Source of the DNA: Paractinoplanes aksuensis
Lineage (GTDB): Bacteria > Actinomycetota > Actinomycetes > Mycobacteriales > Micromonosporaceae
DNA: 64,000 nt
Assembly: GCF_024137025.1 (NCBI RefSeq)
Contig: NZ_JAMYJR010000003.1
Span: forward strand, 1-64,000
Direction of reading: 5' to 3'
Of the stretch, positions 1 through 10,688 are shown piece after piece; the first letter of the stretch is position 1; each line of letters opens with the position of its first letter. A model generated the notes under the pieces. That model was not told where the DNA came from, ran no database searches, and saw only the letters and a program-made list of their open reading frames with translations. A program made the translations under genes and the position numbers.

Positions 1-69
1 GAAGCTAAGCCCTCCAGCGCCGATGGTACTGCACTCGGGAGGGTGTGGGAGAGTAGGACGCCGCCGGAC
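1..69 (+). rRNA. rrf: 5S ribosomal RNA, 3' part
   Basis: The first bases match the conserved second half of bacterial 5S rRNA: a GAAGCTAAGC box, then GATGGTACTGC and the GAGAGTAGGACGCCGCC 3' strand. The 5' half lies outside the window, so this is the end of a ribosomal RNA operon read on the plus strand. The exact last base is uncertain by a few positions. Confidence 0.93.
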
Positions 70-79
70 TCAACGTGAA

Positions 80-113
80 CAGTAGGCCCACCCCATGCGG
101 GGTGGGCCTACTG
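80..113 (+). terminator. rRNA operon terminator hairpin
   Basis: A perfect 15-bp inverted repeat (arms 80-94 and 99-113) with a four-base ATGC loop lies about ten bases after the 5S gene. The following sequence is only weakly T-rich (CCGTTTA), as is common in high-GC actinobacteria. Nothing else is seen between it and the next gene at 192. Confidence 0.85.
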
Positions 114-191
114 CCGTTTACGCGGCATTTTCAGGGCGGAAAGTCGAAGAGGCGGGGCGCTCGGCCCGCGAATGCAGGAGTCGTCGCTCGG

Positions 192-1835
192 CTATTTCGG
201 GAGGGACAGGCAGACGGTTGTACCGCCGCCGGGGGTTTCTTCTAGGGCGATCTTGCCGCGGTGGCGGTCGAGGATGCGCAGGCATGTGGCCAGGCCGATG
301 CCGTAGCCCTTGTGCTCTTTCGGGTCGACCTGGGCGAACATCTCGAACACCCGCTCGCGCTGGTCGGCGGGAATGCCGATGCCATTGTCGGCTACGCGGA
401 TCACCCAGTGGTCCGGGACCGACTGGGCGCTGACCGTGATCCGGCACGGGCGGTCGGGGTGGTGGTATTTCATGGCGTTGTCGATCAGGTTCTGCAGGAG
501 TTGGCGTAGCAGCACCGGGTCGCCCTGAATGGTGGGCAGGTCGTCGCCGGCCGAGATCTGGGCCCCGTTGCTTTCCGCGGCCGTGCGCAGGTCGGCCAGC
601 ACGTCCCGCAGCACTGCGGTCAGCTGCACCTGTTCCGCCTGGTAGGGAGTCTGGCCGGCCCGGGCGTACCGCAGTAGGGCGTCCACCAGTTTCTGCATGC
701 GCTCGACCGCGCGGATCGCCCCGGTCAGCCACTTCGCGGCCCGGTCGTCCAGGTCTTTCGAGTATTCGCCGGCCAGCAGGTCGAGGAAGCCGAGGGCCGC
801 CGCCATCGGGCGCACCAGGTCGTGGCTGACCGTGCCCGCGAACTGCTCGAGCTCCTCGTTCGAGCGGCGCAGCTCGACCAGGGCCGCCGACAGCGCCTCG
901 CCGCGGGCCGCGATCTCCAGGCTGGCTCCCTCGATCTCGCGGCGGTACGCGCGGTCGGCGGTCACATCGTTCATCGCGACGACGGCACCGAGCAGTCGGC
1001 CGGTGTCGTCCAGCAGGCGTCGGCCCGTACAGTCGAGGCTTATCACCGGCCGTCCGGGCACCCGCACCGTCATCTCGACGTTGGAGACGATGCCCCCGCG
1101 GAGCGCTCGCAGCAACGGGACCTCGTCGGGGCGCAGCTGGCGTTGGCCCTCGGCGTCGTACAGGCCGTAGTGGCGGGGCAGCAACTCCGGGTCGAGCGTG
1201 GCGTCCGCCTCCAAGCCGTGCCATTCACGGGCCGCTCGGTTGAACACCGTGACGTGACCTTCGGCGTCGGAGACGACCACGCCGACGTCGATCGTCTCGA
1301 GCACGGCGCCGATGAAACGCCGGGTCTTCTCGTTGAGCCGGGCCTGGCGGCGCCGTTCGAACAGGGCGACCAGCACGTCGGCCAGGTCGGCGAGCCGGCC
1401 CACCTGGTCGTCGGTGAGCTGTTTGACGCAGTCGTCGAACACGCACAGCGTCCCCAGCGCGTACCCCTCGGGGGTGATGAGCGGGGCCGAGGCGTAGAAC
1501 CGGACCGAGGCCAGCGTGCCGTCGACCCACGGATTGTCGCGGTAGAGCGGATGCTCGCGGGCGTCGGAGACGTGGACGAACGCGCCGGCCCGGAACTGGA
1601 TGGCGCACATCGAGTCGGACCGGGCCGTGTTGCCGCCCTCGAACCCGTACGTGGTGAGCTGGCACTGCCGGCTCTCGTCGATCAGGTTGAGTGTGGCCGT
1701 CGGCACGCCGGCGACCAGGGCGGCCACCCGCACCACTGTGGTCAGCTCGTCGTCGGCGGGCGCGTCGAGCAGACAGTATTCGTGCAGGACGGCCAGCCGG
1801 CGCTCCTCATCGAGGTCGGAACCGACGGTCGTCAC
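192..1835 (-). CDS. GAF-PAS sensor histidine kinase
   Basis: Soluble hybrid-sensor kinase of 547 residues without membrane segments. A GAF domain spans about residues 25-160 and a PAS domain about 170-295, followed by a short coiled coil (about 297-333). The HisKA box SHDLVRP has the phospho-acceptor at His338. The ATPase domain has the N box around Asn454, the G1 box DNGIGIP near 484 and the G2 box GYGIGLA near 511, so it looks catalytically complete. It starts 40 bases after the tadC-like gene in the same direction and may be the last gene of the pilus operon. The lone receiver at the head of that operon (9181-9597) is a natural partner, which is inference from position. Confidence 0.9.
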   Translation of the reverse strand: MTTVGSDLDEERRLAVLHEYCLLDAPADDELTTVVRVAALVAGVPTATLNLIDESRQCQLTTYGFEGGNTARSDSMCAIQFRAGAFVHVSDAREHPLYRDNPWVDGTLASVRFYASAPLITPEGYALGTLCVFDDCVKQLTDDQVGRLADLADVLVALFERRRQARLNEKTRRFIGAVLETIDVGVVVSDAEGHVTVFNRAAREWHGLEADATLDPELLPRHYGLYDAEGQRQLRPDEVPLLRALRGGIVSNVEMTVRVPGRPVISLDCTGRRLLDDTGRLLGAVVAMNDVTADRAYRREIEGASLEIAARGEALSAALVELRRSNEELEQFAGTVSHDLVRPMAAALGFLDLLAGEYSKDLDDRAAKWLTGAIRAVERMQKLVDALLRYARAGQTPYQAEQVQLTAVLRDVLADLRTAAESNGAQISAGDDLPTIQGDPVLLRQLLQNLIDNAMKYHHPDRPCRITVSAQSVPDHWVIRVADNGIGIPADQRERVFEMFAQVDPKEHKGYGIGLATCLRILDRHRGKIALEETPGGGTTVCLSLPK

Positions 1836-1875
1836 GTTCTCTTATCGGCACGAAGCGGCAATAACTGAGCCAAAC

Positions 1876-2790
1876 TCAGAAGCCGCTGGTCATGATGTTG
1901 ATGATGGCCGGGCCCAGCACCACGATGAAGATGACCGGGAACAGGCAGAAGATGACCGGGAAGAGCAGCTTCACCGTCACCTTCTGAGCCTTCTCCTCGG
2001 CGTACTGGCGGCGCCGCGTGCGCTGCTCGATGGAGTGCTCGCGCAGGATGCCGGCCACCGAGATGCCCAGCTCACCGGCCTGAACGAGCGCGGTGATGAG
2101 CGTTTTCAGATCCCGTACGGTGGTGCGCGCGGCCAGCGACCGCAGGGCTTCGGTGCGGGGCACGCCGAGGCGCATCTCCTGCAGCACGCGGTTGATCTCG
2201 TCCGGCATCGGGCCGCGCAGCAGCACCGCGACCTGGGCCATGGCCGCGTCCAGGCCGAGACCCGACTCGACGCCGATGACCATGGCGTCGAGCACGTCGG
2301 GCAGCGCGCGGGTGAGCGCGGCCTGCCGTTTGACGCCCGCGTCGTACACCAGCAGGTCGGGAATGTTCATGCCGGCCAGCGCGCCGACGAGCAGGCCCGG
2401 CAACGCCCACGGCCCGCCCGAGCGGGTGCCGACCCACCAGCCGAGAAGGCCCAGCAGCACGAAGCCGACCAGGCGGGCCCGGATGACCCGGTCGAGCGGC
2501 CACTCGGACGGGTTGCCGGCGTAGTCGAGCCGACGGGACAGGCGCTGGCGCACCCGGGGCGGGGTGATGGCGTTGCCGAACTGCTGGATCCCCCACACCA
2601 CGGGCGCCCGCAGCTTGCCGCCGAAGGGCTGCTCGACCGCCCGGACGGCGTTTCGGCTGCGGTCGAACTGGGCCAGGATGCGCAGCATGCGCTGGCGGCG
2701 GCTGGCCGGGATGGTGACGGCGGCCGCGGCGCAGGCGATCGCCAGCACGGCGGCAACCGCGGCGATCGAGACCAGCGTTCCGGCCGTCAT
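1876..2790 (-). CDS. tadC: Flp pilus inner-membrane protein TadC-like (T2SSF)
   Basis: 304-residue type II secretion F-domain protein. One hydrophobic segment lies at the N-terminus, a pair near residues 90-130, and another at the C-terminus, around a cytoplasmic domain with the family-typical run ALPDVLDAMVIGVESG. TadB and TadC together form the inner-membrane platform that connects the CpaF ATPase to pilin assembly. The gene begins three bases after the tadB-like gene ends, so the two are surely co-transcribed. TadC rather than TadB is assigned from its place after tadB and its shorter N-terminal region. Confidence 0.88.
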   Translation of the reverse strand: MTAGTLVSIAAVAAVLAIACAAAAVTIPASRRQRMLRILAQFDRSRNAVRAVEQPFGGKLRAPVVWGIQQFGNAITPPRVRQRLSRRLDYAGNPSEWPLDRVIRARLVGFVLLGLLGWWVGTRSGGPWALPGLLVGALAGMNIPDLLVYDAGVKRQAALTRALPDVLDAMVIGVESGLGLDAAMAQVAVLLRGPMPDEINRVLQEMRLGVPRTEALRSLAARTTVRDLKTLITALVQAGELGISVAGILREHSIEQRTRRRQYAEEKAQKVTVKLLFPVIFCLFPVIFIVVLGPAIINIMTSGF

Positions 2791-2793
2791 TGC

Positions 2794-3746
2794 TCAGACC
2801 TCGATCTTCGTGACCGAGCGCAGCCACAGGCTGCCGATGATGATCATGAGGAGGGCGACGCCCAGGATGATCAGCCCGAGCACGCTCTGCCACAGCACCT
2901 GCATGTATTCGCGCCGGGCGAAGAACAACAGGCCGGTGGCGAAGATCGGCAGGGCGACCAGCACGTACGCCGAGATCCGCCCCTCGGCCGACAGCGAGCG
3001 CACATGCCGGCGCAGGTAGGCCCGCTCGCGCATGGTCTCGGCGGTGGTCTGCATGACCTCGGCCAGGCTGCCGCCGGTCTCTTTCTGCAGGCGCAGGGCC
3101 AGCGTGAGCCAGCCCAGCTCGGGGCTCGCCAGGCGCTCGCCGGCCCGCTGCAGCGCCTCCTCGAACTCGCCGCTGATCCGCGACTCGGACAGGGCCCGCG
3201 CGAACTCCTCGGCCACCGGGCCCTCGTCGTCGCGGACCGCGGCGTCGACCGACTGCTGCAGCGTGAAGCCGGACCGCAGCGCGCTGAGGATCAGCTGGAG
3301 CATGGCCGGCAGGTCGTCCGCGAACCGCTGCCGGCGGCGCTTGATCTTGGCGTTGAGCAGCATCGACGGCACGAGGAAGCCGAGCACCAGGCCGAGCAGG
3401 AAACCGAAGAAGAGGTGGACCAGAACGGCCAGCGCGACCGCCGTGGTCAGCGCGATGCCGGCCCGGAAGACCAGCCACTCGGTCGGGCGCATCTGGGCCC
3501 CGGCCTGGTCGAGCTTGACCGTGGACCGGGCGGCCAGGCTGGTCAGGCCGGGCGACTGCTCGACCACGTCGCCCGCCGCGTGCTGCAGGCGCCGCAGCAG
3601 GGGCTCGTCGACCTGGCGTTCGCCCACTGTGTAGTGCTTCAGCGTCGATGCGAGGCGGCGCTGCATCGGCGTACGGCCGAAAAGCCTTTCCACCAGGACG
3701 AGGAACAGCAGGAAAGCGGTGGCGCCGGAGGAGACCGCGACGAAGA

Positions 3747-3750
<4 letters not shown>
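2794..3750 (-). CDS. tadB: Flp pilus inner-membrane protein TadB-like (T2SSF)
   Basis: 318-residue T2SSF-domain protein with an N-terminal membrane segment (about 5-22), a central pair (about 105-135) and two C-terminal segments. The motif LPAMLQLILSALRSGFTLQQ is typical of TadB. Its ATG overlaps the stop of cpaF by four bases (ATGA), which indicates translational coupling and argues for the chosen start. It acts with the TadC-like protein as the assembly platform of the Flp pilus in the cytoplasmic membrane. Confidence 0.9.
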
Positions 3751-5137
<1,387 letters not shown>

Positions 5138-5141
<4 letters not shown>

Positions 5142-6319
5142 CGCGCCACCTTCTTCTTGCGGCCGAACAGACCCCGTTTCGGCTCGGGCGCGGTCTCGGT
5201 GCCGGCGCAGCGGTCGGCCAGCTGCCGGATGGCCCGGCTGACCGGGTGCAGCGGCTCGGTCAGCAGCAGCGGCTCACCCTGGTTGACCGAGATCGGCACG
5301 TCCCGGCTCGACGGCACGAGCGACGCGAACGGCATGCCGATCGCCTCCTCGACGTCGGCCGTGGTCAGACCGACCTGGGTGTTGGCCCGGTTGAAGACGA
5401 GCAGGCTGCGGTCGCGCGGGTACTCCAGCATGTCGAACATCTCGACGGTCAGCCGCACCGTCTTGAGCGTCGGCAGGTCGGGCGTGACGATCGGCACGAA
5501 CCAGTCGGAGACGTCGAGCGCGGCCAGCACCTGGTCGGTGACGATGGCCGGTGTGTCGATCACGATGAAGTCGTAGTGCGGCCTCGCCACGTCGAGAATT
5601 TCCAGAACCAGTTCCCGGCGTACGTGTTCACCCTGCGCCGGATTGCCCGGTGCGAGCAACGCGTCGACCCCGGGCCGGTACGGGGTGACGATCGAGCGCA
5701 GGCCGGGCTCGTCGAGGCGGCCCGCCATCGCGATACCGCCGGCGATGCTGCGATCCGGTGGCAGCTTGAGCATGATGGCGACGTCGCCGAACTGCAGGTC
5801 GAGGTCGACGAGCAGCACCCGCCGGGCGCCACCGGCCCACAGGGCGACGGCCAGGTTGACCGCGACGAAGCTGCGGCCGCAGCCGCCCTTGCCGGCGAAC
5901 ACGGTGATGATGCGGCCGAACGGCGCGACCTCGGCTCCCGACCGGATCGACGTGCTGAGCGCCTTCGAGATGTCGACCGAGCGGGCGGTGGCCTGGCGGA
6001 TGCCGTCCCAGTCGGCCTCCTCGACGACGTCGCGGACGCCGGCCTGCAGACAGCGGATGACCTCAGCCGGCACCACACCGTTGCGGACCAGCACCACGCC
6101 GATGAGCGGGCGTTGCAGGCGCTGGTAGGCGGCGAACATCAGTGCCTCGTCGAGGCTGACACTCGCCCCGATCAGCACCAGCAGCGTCTCGGGATAGCGG
6201 GGCAGATGGGTCTCGAGCTCGGCCATGCTGTGCACGATGGCGCCGCCGACCGACTGGAACTCGGGCCCGCGCTGGGCCAGGATCTCGCGGTCGGGTTCGA
6301 GGTATACGTAGAGACTCAT
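5138..6319 (-). CDS. cpaE: Pilus assembly protein CpaE/TadZ-like (ParA/MinD family)
   Basis: 393 residues: a receiver-like N-terminal domain (about 1-120) followed by a MinD/ParA-type ATPase domain, the architecture of CpaE/TadZ proteins that mark the site of pilus assembly. The deviant Walker A motif reads GKGGCGRS at about 143-150. The signature first lysine (Lys144) is kept, but the second, catalytic lysine of the usual KGGVGKT is arginine. The conserved DLDLQFGD segment follows. It is coupled by ATGA overlaps to cpaB and cpaF. ATP turnover may be weak or absent; that is inference from the substitution. Confidence 0.88.
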
Positions 6320-7125
6320 CCGACTGCTCCGGTCTGCGTGGCTGTCGGTTCGGCCGTGAACGGAGGAGCCTCCGGGGTCAGCCGCACGCCCGGTCCGAGC
6401 ACGCCCAGGTGCAGGGTCGCGCCGTTGTAGGCGGTGATCAGCTTCTCGGCCTGTATGGGTGTCACCGCCACGGTCACGACGTAGCGCTTCAACGTCTCCT
6501 GTGAATACACCGGGCTGGGCGTGGCCGCTGCGCTACCCGAGGCACTCGGGGTGAGGAGGAGTGACATTTGACCGTCCGGCGGGCTCTCGCCCGCGGTGAT
6601 CACGATTGCCCGCTCGATGACGACGTACGAGTCCGTCAAGTTGTTCTCGGATCCCTTGATGGTCTGGGTGCCGTAAATGGCGACCGGGTCACCCTTCTTG
6701 ACGTTGCCCGCGACCTGCCGCCCGACGTTCAGCTCCACACTGATCGCGATCTTGCCGCGGGGCACGCTGAAGGTCGGTGCCGGACCTTTCGGGCTCAGGT
6801 TCACGTCGAACTGCCCGTTCAACAGCATCTGATCGGGATTGAGGGCGGCATTGAGCTTCTTGGCGTCCAGCGATGTGTCGAGTTTGGTCAGCGCGCCCGA
6901 GGGGACTGTTTCGGCCGGCATCAACACCTGCCGTACCAGACGGCGGGAGCGGATCTGGGCGATTGTCGTGCCACTCGGGATCTTGTCGGTGGCCAGCAGC
7001 ACCCAGACGCCCTTCTTGCCTTCGACGGCCCGGCGGTCGGCCCCGCTGGCATACGCGACCACCGCCACCGCGCTGAGGATCGCCAGCATGGCCGCGACAC
7101 CCAGCAGTACGACGCGTCGGCTCAT
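6316..7125 (-). CDS. cpaB: Flp pilus assembly protein CpaB/RcpC-like (SAF domain)
   Basis: 269 residues with one N-terminal membrane segment (about 5-25) and a large extracytoplasmic part. A SAF-type domain begins near residue 40 (VLLATDKIPSGTTI) and is followed by the RcpC/CpaB region. The ATG at 7125 is chosen because the hydrophobic anchor begins there; the in-frame extension upstream is Ser/Arg-rich shadow sequence. The stop overlaps the cpaE start by four bases. RcpC/CpaB proteins help form the periplasmic or wall-spanning part of Tad machines. Confidence 0.85.
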   Translation of the reverse strand: MSRRVVLLGVAAMLAILSAVAVVAYASGADRRAVEGKKGVWVLLATDKIPSGTTIAQIRSRRLVRQVLMPAETVPSGALTKLDTSLDAKKLNAALNPDQMLLNGQFDVNLSPKGPAPTFSVPRGKIAISVELNVGRQVAGNVKKGDPVAIYGTQTIKGSENNLTDSYVVIERAIVITAGESPPDGQMSLLLTPSASGSAAATPSPVYSQETLKRYVVTVAVTPIQAEKLITAYNGATLHLGVLGPGVRLTPEAPPFTAEPTATQTGAVG

Positions 7126-7150
7126 TACCCGTGCCCCCCTTTTGAACCCG

Positions 7151-8419
7151 TCATCCCGTACGCCCGATGATCGTGGCCCCGAAGTCGGGCCCGGTCCCGA
7201 AGTTCGGGAGGTCGACGGGCACCAGCGTCTTGGTGAAGTAGCCGTAGATGCAGGCGGAGATCGTGCACAACAGCTTCTGCAGGACCGACGGCAACCCGTT
7301 GCCCTGCAGCAGGTTGGCGACCGAGGTGAGTACCCCCGGCAGCAGCGTGTCGTAGCCGGTGAGCACGAACGGCGCGAAGCCGGCGATCCGGTACGTTGGC
7401 GCGAGGGACAGCAACGTCTGCTCGATCTGGTCGAAGATCGGGATGAGGACCGGCTGCTTGCTCGCGTAGATCGCCTGGAGCCGGTCCCGGCACGGCTTGC
7501 CCGCGAGCAGCCCGGACAGGGCGAAACCACGCGGCAGGTCGCCCACCTTGAGGCTGATCTCGCAGTTGGCGTCGGGCGGGTTGAGGCTGTTGTCGTAGAG
7601 CCAGGTCCAGCCGCGCGGCTCGGTCAGGTTCACCGGGGTCGTACAGGAGGGAAGCGGCAGGCCCAGCACCGCGGCCGGCAGCACCTGGGCGATCGCGCCC
7701 TCGGCGGAGGCAGTCGGCGGGTTCAGGCCGAGCATGCTGTAGAGGCCGAGCTGGCTGAGCAGGGGATCGAGTGGGCCGTAGAACTGCGTTCCGTTGCCGG
7801 TCATCCGCTTCCAGTCGCACATCGAGATGCCGAGCGCGAAGACCTTGGTGATGCCGGGCGGCCCCCAGGCGACCCGGCCGCAGGCCCCGGCCATGACCCC
7901 GGACGACACCGAGCCCGACATCGCGCTCGCGAACGCTGGGGGGAGCAGGGTCGTGGAGGTGGCCCCGCTTCCGGTACGGGTGCTGGTGCGCACCTCGACC
8001 GAGGTGCCGCCGGTGACTGTGGTGGTCGCGCAGGCCCCCGGGCTCTTCCAGGCGGTGCACTGGGCGGTCTGGTTGGACAGGCAGATCTGCGCGTCGGCCG
8101 TCCCGTCCTTGGTGTTGCGGGTGGCGTAGTCCGATGCGACCAGGCTCATCTTGGCCATCGTGCAGTCGGCCGGCTTGTTGATGCACTTGGCCGCGATCGT
8201 CCACGAGGCCGAGTCGGCGCCGTTCTGCAGCTCCTGGCGCTCCAGCGCGATCTGGCCGACGTCGATGACCAGCGCGCCCATGGCGATGACGACGCCGGTG
8301 CTGACCATCACTGCGAACAGCGCGGCCACCGCGCCGTGCTCGGAGTCGGAACGCCGCAAGGCCCGTCGCCATGCGCGACGGACCTGAGAGAGAGGAGGCC
8401 AGCGGGTCAGCCGGTGCAT
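7151..8419 (-). CDS. TadG-like pilus-associated membrane protein
   Basis: 422 residues. An N-terminal pilin-like segment (EHGAVAALFAVMVSTG then a hydrophobic run, about residues 25-50) is followed by the VIDVGQIALERQELQNGADS segment that characterises TadG/Flp-assembly Tad-domain proteins. The long extracytoplasmic remainder has several cysteines. The start at 8419 overlaps the tadE-like stop by 13 bases; an upstream in-frame extension is discarded because it is His/Arg-rich shadow sequence. Its role is likely anchoring or minor-pilin function in the Flp pilus. Confidence 0.82.
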   Translation of the reverse strand: MHRLTRWPPLSQVRRAWRRALRRSDSEHGAVAALFAVMVSTGVVIAMGALVIDVGQIALERQELQNGADSASWTIAAKCINKPADCTMAKMSLVASDYATRNTKDGTADAQICLSNQTAQCTAWKSPGACATTTVTGGTSVEVRTSTRTGSGATSTTLLPPAFASAMSGSVSSGVMAGACGRVAWGPPGITKVFALGISMCDWKRMTGNGTQFYGPLDPLLSQLGLYSMLGLNPPTASAEGAIAQVLPAAVLGLPLPSCTTPVNLTEPRGWTWLYDNSLNPPDANCEISLKVGDLPRGFALSGLLAGKPCRDRLQAIYASKQPVLIPIFDQIEQTLLSLAPTYRIAGFAPFVLTGYDTLLPGVLTSVANLLQGNGLPSVLQKLLCTISACIYGYFTKTLVPVDLPNFGTGPDFGATIIGRTG

Positions 8420-8850
8420 GCCATGACCCCGGTGGCCTTGAGGGTGGTGAGACTGCTGGTGGTGCCGTAGTACTGCATGAGCACGAAGACCGGCGTGAGC
8501 GCGGTGAAGGGCTGGGTGGCGGTGACCGTGGCGTCGGCCGTGGTCGACGAGCCGCCGGTGCACAGAGTCGTGGTCACCGCGGCGTCTGTGCCGGCGATGC
8601 CCTGGACCTTGGTCTGCACGGTGCCCGAGGTGCCGTTCAGGGCGGCCGTGCGGGCACCCTCGCGGACGGCCGCGACGAGCAGGGCCTGCTGCTGCAGGGC
8701 GCGGCCGAAGTCGACGATGCCGAACAGGATCAGCAGGATCAGCGGTAACACCAGCGCGGCCTCGACCGCGGCCGTGCCCTCCTCACCCCGGGCCGGCCGG
8801 CGTACGGTACCCGGCCCGGGGTTGAGGGGACTTCCGATGGCGGTGAGCAC
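8407..8850 (-). CDS. tadE: TadE-like pseudopilin
   Basis: 147 residues. The sequence EEGTAAVEAALVLP followed by a hydrophobic run and FGIVDFGRALQQQA is the TadE signature, with a prepilin-type cleavage site after the glycine of EEG. The GTG start at 8850 has the purine-rich AAAGGGCGG upstream. TadE pseudopilins are processed by the same peptidase as Flp and are needed for pilus assembly. It lies between the flp gene and the tadG-like gene. Confidence 0.87.
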   Translation of the reverse strand: MLTAIGSPLNPGPGTVRRPARGEEGTAAVEAALVLPLILLILFGIVDFGRALQQQALLVAAVREGARTAALNGTSGTVQTKVQGIAGTDAAVTTTLCTGGSSTTADATVTATQPFTALTPVFVLMQYYGTTSSLTTLKATGVMACTG

Positions 8851-8875
8851 TGTCGTGACTACCGCCCTTTCATAC

Positions 8876-9094
8876 TTACACCGGCATCTTGATCTTGCCG
8901 GCGACAGCAGCGAACAGGTCGCTGATCTGCTTGCCGAAGGTGGTGGCGCCGACGATGATGACCACGGCGACGAGCGAGACGAGCAGGCCGTACTCGACGG
9001 CGGTCGCGCCCTCGTCGCCCTTCTTGGCGATGCGCTCGCCGGCGGCGGTCAGGTGCGACTGGACGTAAGCGGCGACGTAGTGGAAAGCAAGCAT
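8876..9094 (-). CDS. flp: Flp pilin
   Basis: 72-residue Flp/Fap-type major pilin. The leader ends in KKGDEG; cleavage after Gly29 would place Glu at +5 and Tyr at +6 (ATAVEYG), exactly the Flp motif. A hydrophobic helix (about 36-52) follows. A GGGGGG ribosome-binding site precedes the ATG. The mature pilin would be about 43 residues. It is upstream of tadE and downstream of the single receiver gene. A prepilin peptidase (TadV/CpaA) would be needed and is not in the window. Confidence 0.93.
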   Translation of the reverse strand: MLAFHYVAAYVQSHLTAAGERIAKKGDEGATAVEYGLLVSLVAVVIIVGATTFGKQISDLFAAVAGKIKMPV

Positions 9095-9180
9095 TTGGGT
9101 CCCCCCGGATCATCTGGCCGACCGGATGTTTCCGGCCTGTGCCCTATGAATCGGAACCCCCACCGCCGACATGAGCCGGG

Positions 9181-9597
9181 TCAGGGTGCAGGAGCGTTGC
9201 TGTTGTGCTGGGCCAGAACCGACCGCAAAGTGCCCGCCAACTGGTCGGCCGTGAACGGCTTGGCGATGAACGAGGCCCCGCGCTTGATGATGCCCCGGCG
9301 GATGGCGATCTCTTGCGGCATGCCGGAGATGTAGACCGTCTCCATGCCGGGTCGCACCGCGTGGGCCGAGCGGGCCAGTTCACCGCCGGAGACGCCGGGC
9401 AGGCCGAGGTCGGTCAGCAGGACGTCGATCTTCCCCTCGTGCACCTTGCACTTGGTGATCGCGGTGACCGCGTCCGTCGCCACCAGCACCTGGAAGCCGC
9501 GCAGCTCGAGCATCTGCGATGTCATGTCGCGCAGATCCTCGTCGTCCTCCACGAGCAGGACGACCGGGCCCTGCTGGGGTGCCGAGGTGTTCCACAT
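9181..9597 (-). CDS. Single-domain response regulator (receiver only)
   Basis: 138 residues comprising only a CheY-like receiver: acidic pair Asp18/Asp19, phospho-acceptor Asp63 in LLTDLGLPG, switch residue Ser91 and conserved Lys113 in FIAKPF. No output domain is present, so it must act through protein contacts. It is the first gene of the pilus cluster, 86 bases before flp, and the GAF-PAS kinase at the far end of the cluster is a plausible cognate kinase. The pairing is inferred from position only. Confidence 0.88.
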   Translation of the reverse strand: MWNTSAPQQGPVVLLVEDDEDLRDMTSQMLELRGFQVLVATDAVTAITKCKVHEGKIDVLLTDLGLPGVSGGELARSAHAVRPGMETVYISGMPQEIAIRRGIIKRGASFIAKPFTADQLAGTLRSVLAQHNSNAPAP

Positions 9598-9682
9598 GCC
9601 TACCTCCTCGGGCTCGGGCGTGGCCTCACCAAAACGCTAGGCGATAGCGCACCCCGCCGGAGGAATTCGGCGAAAAGGGGCC

Positions 9683-10612
9683 TTAGTTGCCCTCGGCGCG
9701 TCCTAGACGCCAGTAACCCATGAAGGCCACCAGGCGGCGGTCGACGCCGCACTCGGCGACCAGGTGGCGGCGCAGCAGCTTGATCATCGCGGCCTCGCCG
9801 GCCAGCCAGGCGTAGAAGCGGCTGACGTCGGTGAACTCCTCGGGCACCTCCCACAGCATGTCGTGGTCCACGTCCACGTCCTCGAGCTCGACCGGGGCGC
9901 CCCCGACCTGCTCGTCACCGAGGATGCGGCGAGCTGCGGCGCGTACGGCGGGAAGCAGTTCGGCGCCGTAGGCGGCGTCCCCGCGGACCAGCCAGGTGAC
10001 CCGGACGCCGGCCGGGGCGGTCAGCTCCAACGCGTCCTCGGCCGAGGGCACCTCGAGCAGCGCCTCGCCGCGCGCGTCGGCGGGCAGACCGGCCAGGATC
10101 TGGGCGATAGCGGGCACTGCGGTCTCGTCCCCGCCGAGCAGGATGCAGTCCGTGTGGGCCGGCGGGTGGAAGTCGATGCCGCCGTGCACCCCGTCGAAAT
10201 CGGCGTTCGGGCCCAGCAGGTACGCACGCGTGCCCGGCCCGGCCTCGGCCGCGAACCGGGAGGCGGGCCCGTTCACACCGTGCAGCACCATGTCGACGTC
10301 GACCTCGCGGAGCTCGGGGCGGACGGCGCGCACGGTGTACGTACGGATGGGATTGCGGTGCTCCTCGGGCAGGGCGCGCCAGTCGGCGTACCACTCCGGG
10401 CCGGTCGGCAGGTGGGCCAGGCCCTCGCCGGGCAGCGGCGGGATCAGCTTGATCCGCTGGTCGAAGCCGTTGTCGGCGAAGCGGTCGAGGTCGTCGCCGG
10501 TGAAGGTCACCCGCAAGAAGTGGGGGCTGAGCCGCCGCACCGCACGCACCTCGGTGGCGAAGAACCGCCACGGCACCGTCTCGACGGCCGGGTCGGCGAC
10601 GGTCTGGGTCAC
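9683..10612 (-). CDS. Siderophore-interacting FAD protein (ViuB/SIP family)
   Basis: 309-residue siderophore-interacting protein, a cytoplasmic flavin reductase that releases iron from imported ferric siderophores. The FAD-binding part includes HFLRVTFTGDDLDRF near residue 31 and RTYTVRAVRPE near 94. The C-terminal SIP domain includes LLGGDETAVPAIAQIL and ends with the family-typical GYWRLGRAEGN. The GTG start has GGAGG five bases upstream. An IdeR/DtxR-type iron box lies 28 bases before the start, so expression should rise under iron limitation. No siderophore transporter is adjacent. Confidence 0.92.
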   Translation of the reverse strand: MTQTVADPAVETVPWRFFATEVRAVRRLSPHFLRVTFTGDDLDRFADNGFDQRIKLIPPLPGEGLAHLPTGPEWYADWRALPEEHRNPIRTYTVRAVRPELREVDVDMVLHGVNGPASRFAAEAGPGTRAYLLGPNADFDGVHGGIDFHPPAHTDCILLGGDETAVPAIAQILAGLPADARGEALLEVPSAEDALELTAPAGVRVTWLVRGDAAYGAELLPAVRAAARRILGDEQVGGAPVELEDVDVDHDMLWEVPEEFTDVSRFYAWLAGEAAMIKLLRRHLVAECGVDRRLVAFMGYWRLGRAEGN

Positions 10613-10639
10613 GGGGGCCTCCAGGGGAACTTCGGGACC

Positions 10640-10658
10640 AAAGGTATGCCTAACCTAA
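10640..10658 (-). promoter_or_regulatory. IdeR/DmdR-type iron box
   Basis: On the minus strand the sequence reads TTAGGTTAGGCATACCTTT. It agrees with the actinobacterial iron box TTAGGTTAGGCTAACCTAA at 15 of 19 positions, with the left half perfect. It sits just upstream of the siderophore-interacting protein gene, which fits repression by an iron-loaded DtxR-family regulator. Confidence 0.88.
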
Positions 10659-10688
10659 CCCGTTGGTCCCGGTGGTTGCCACCGGGGG

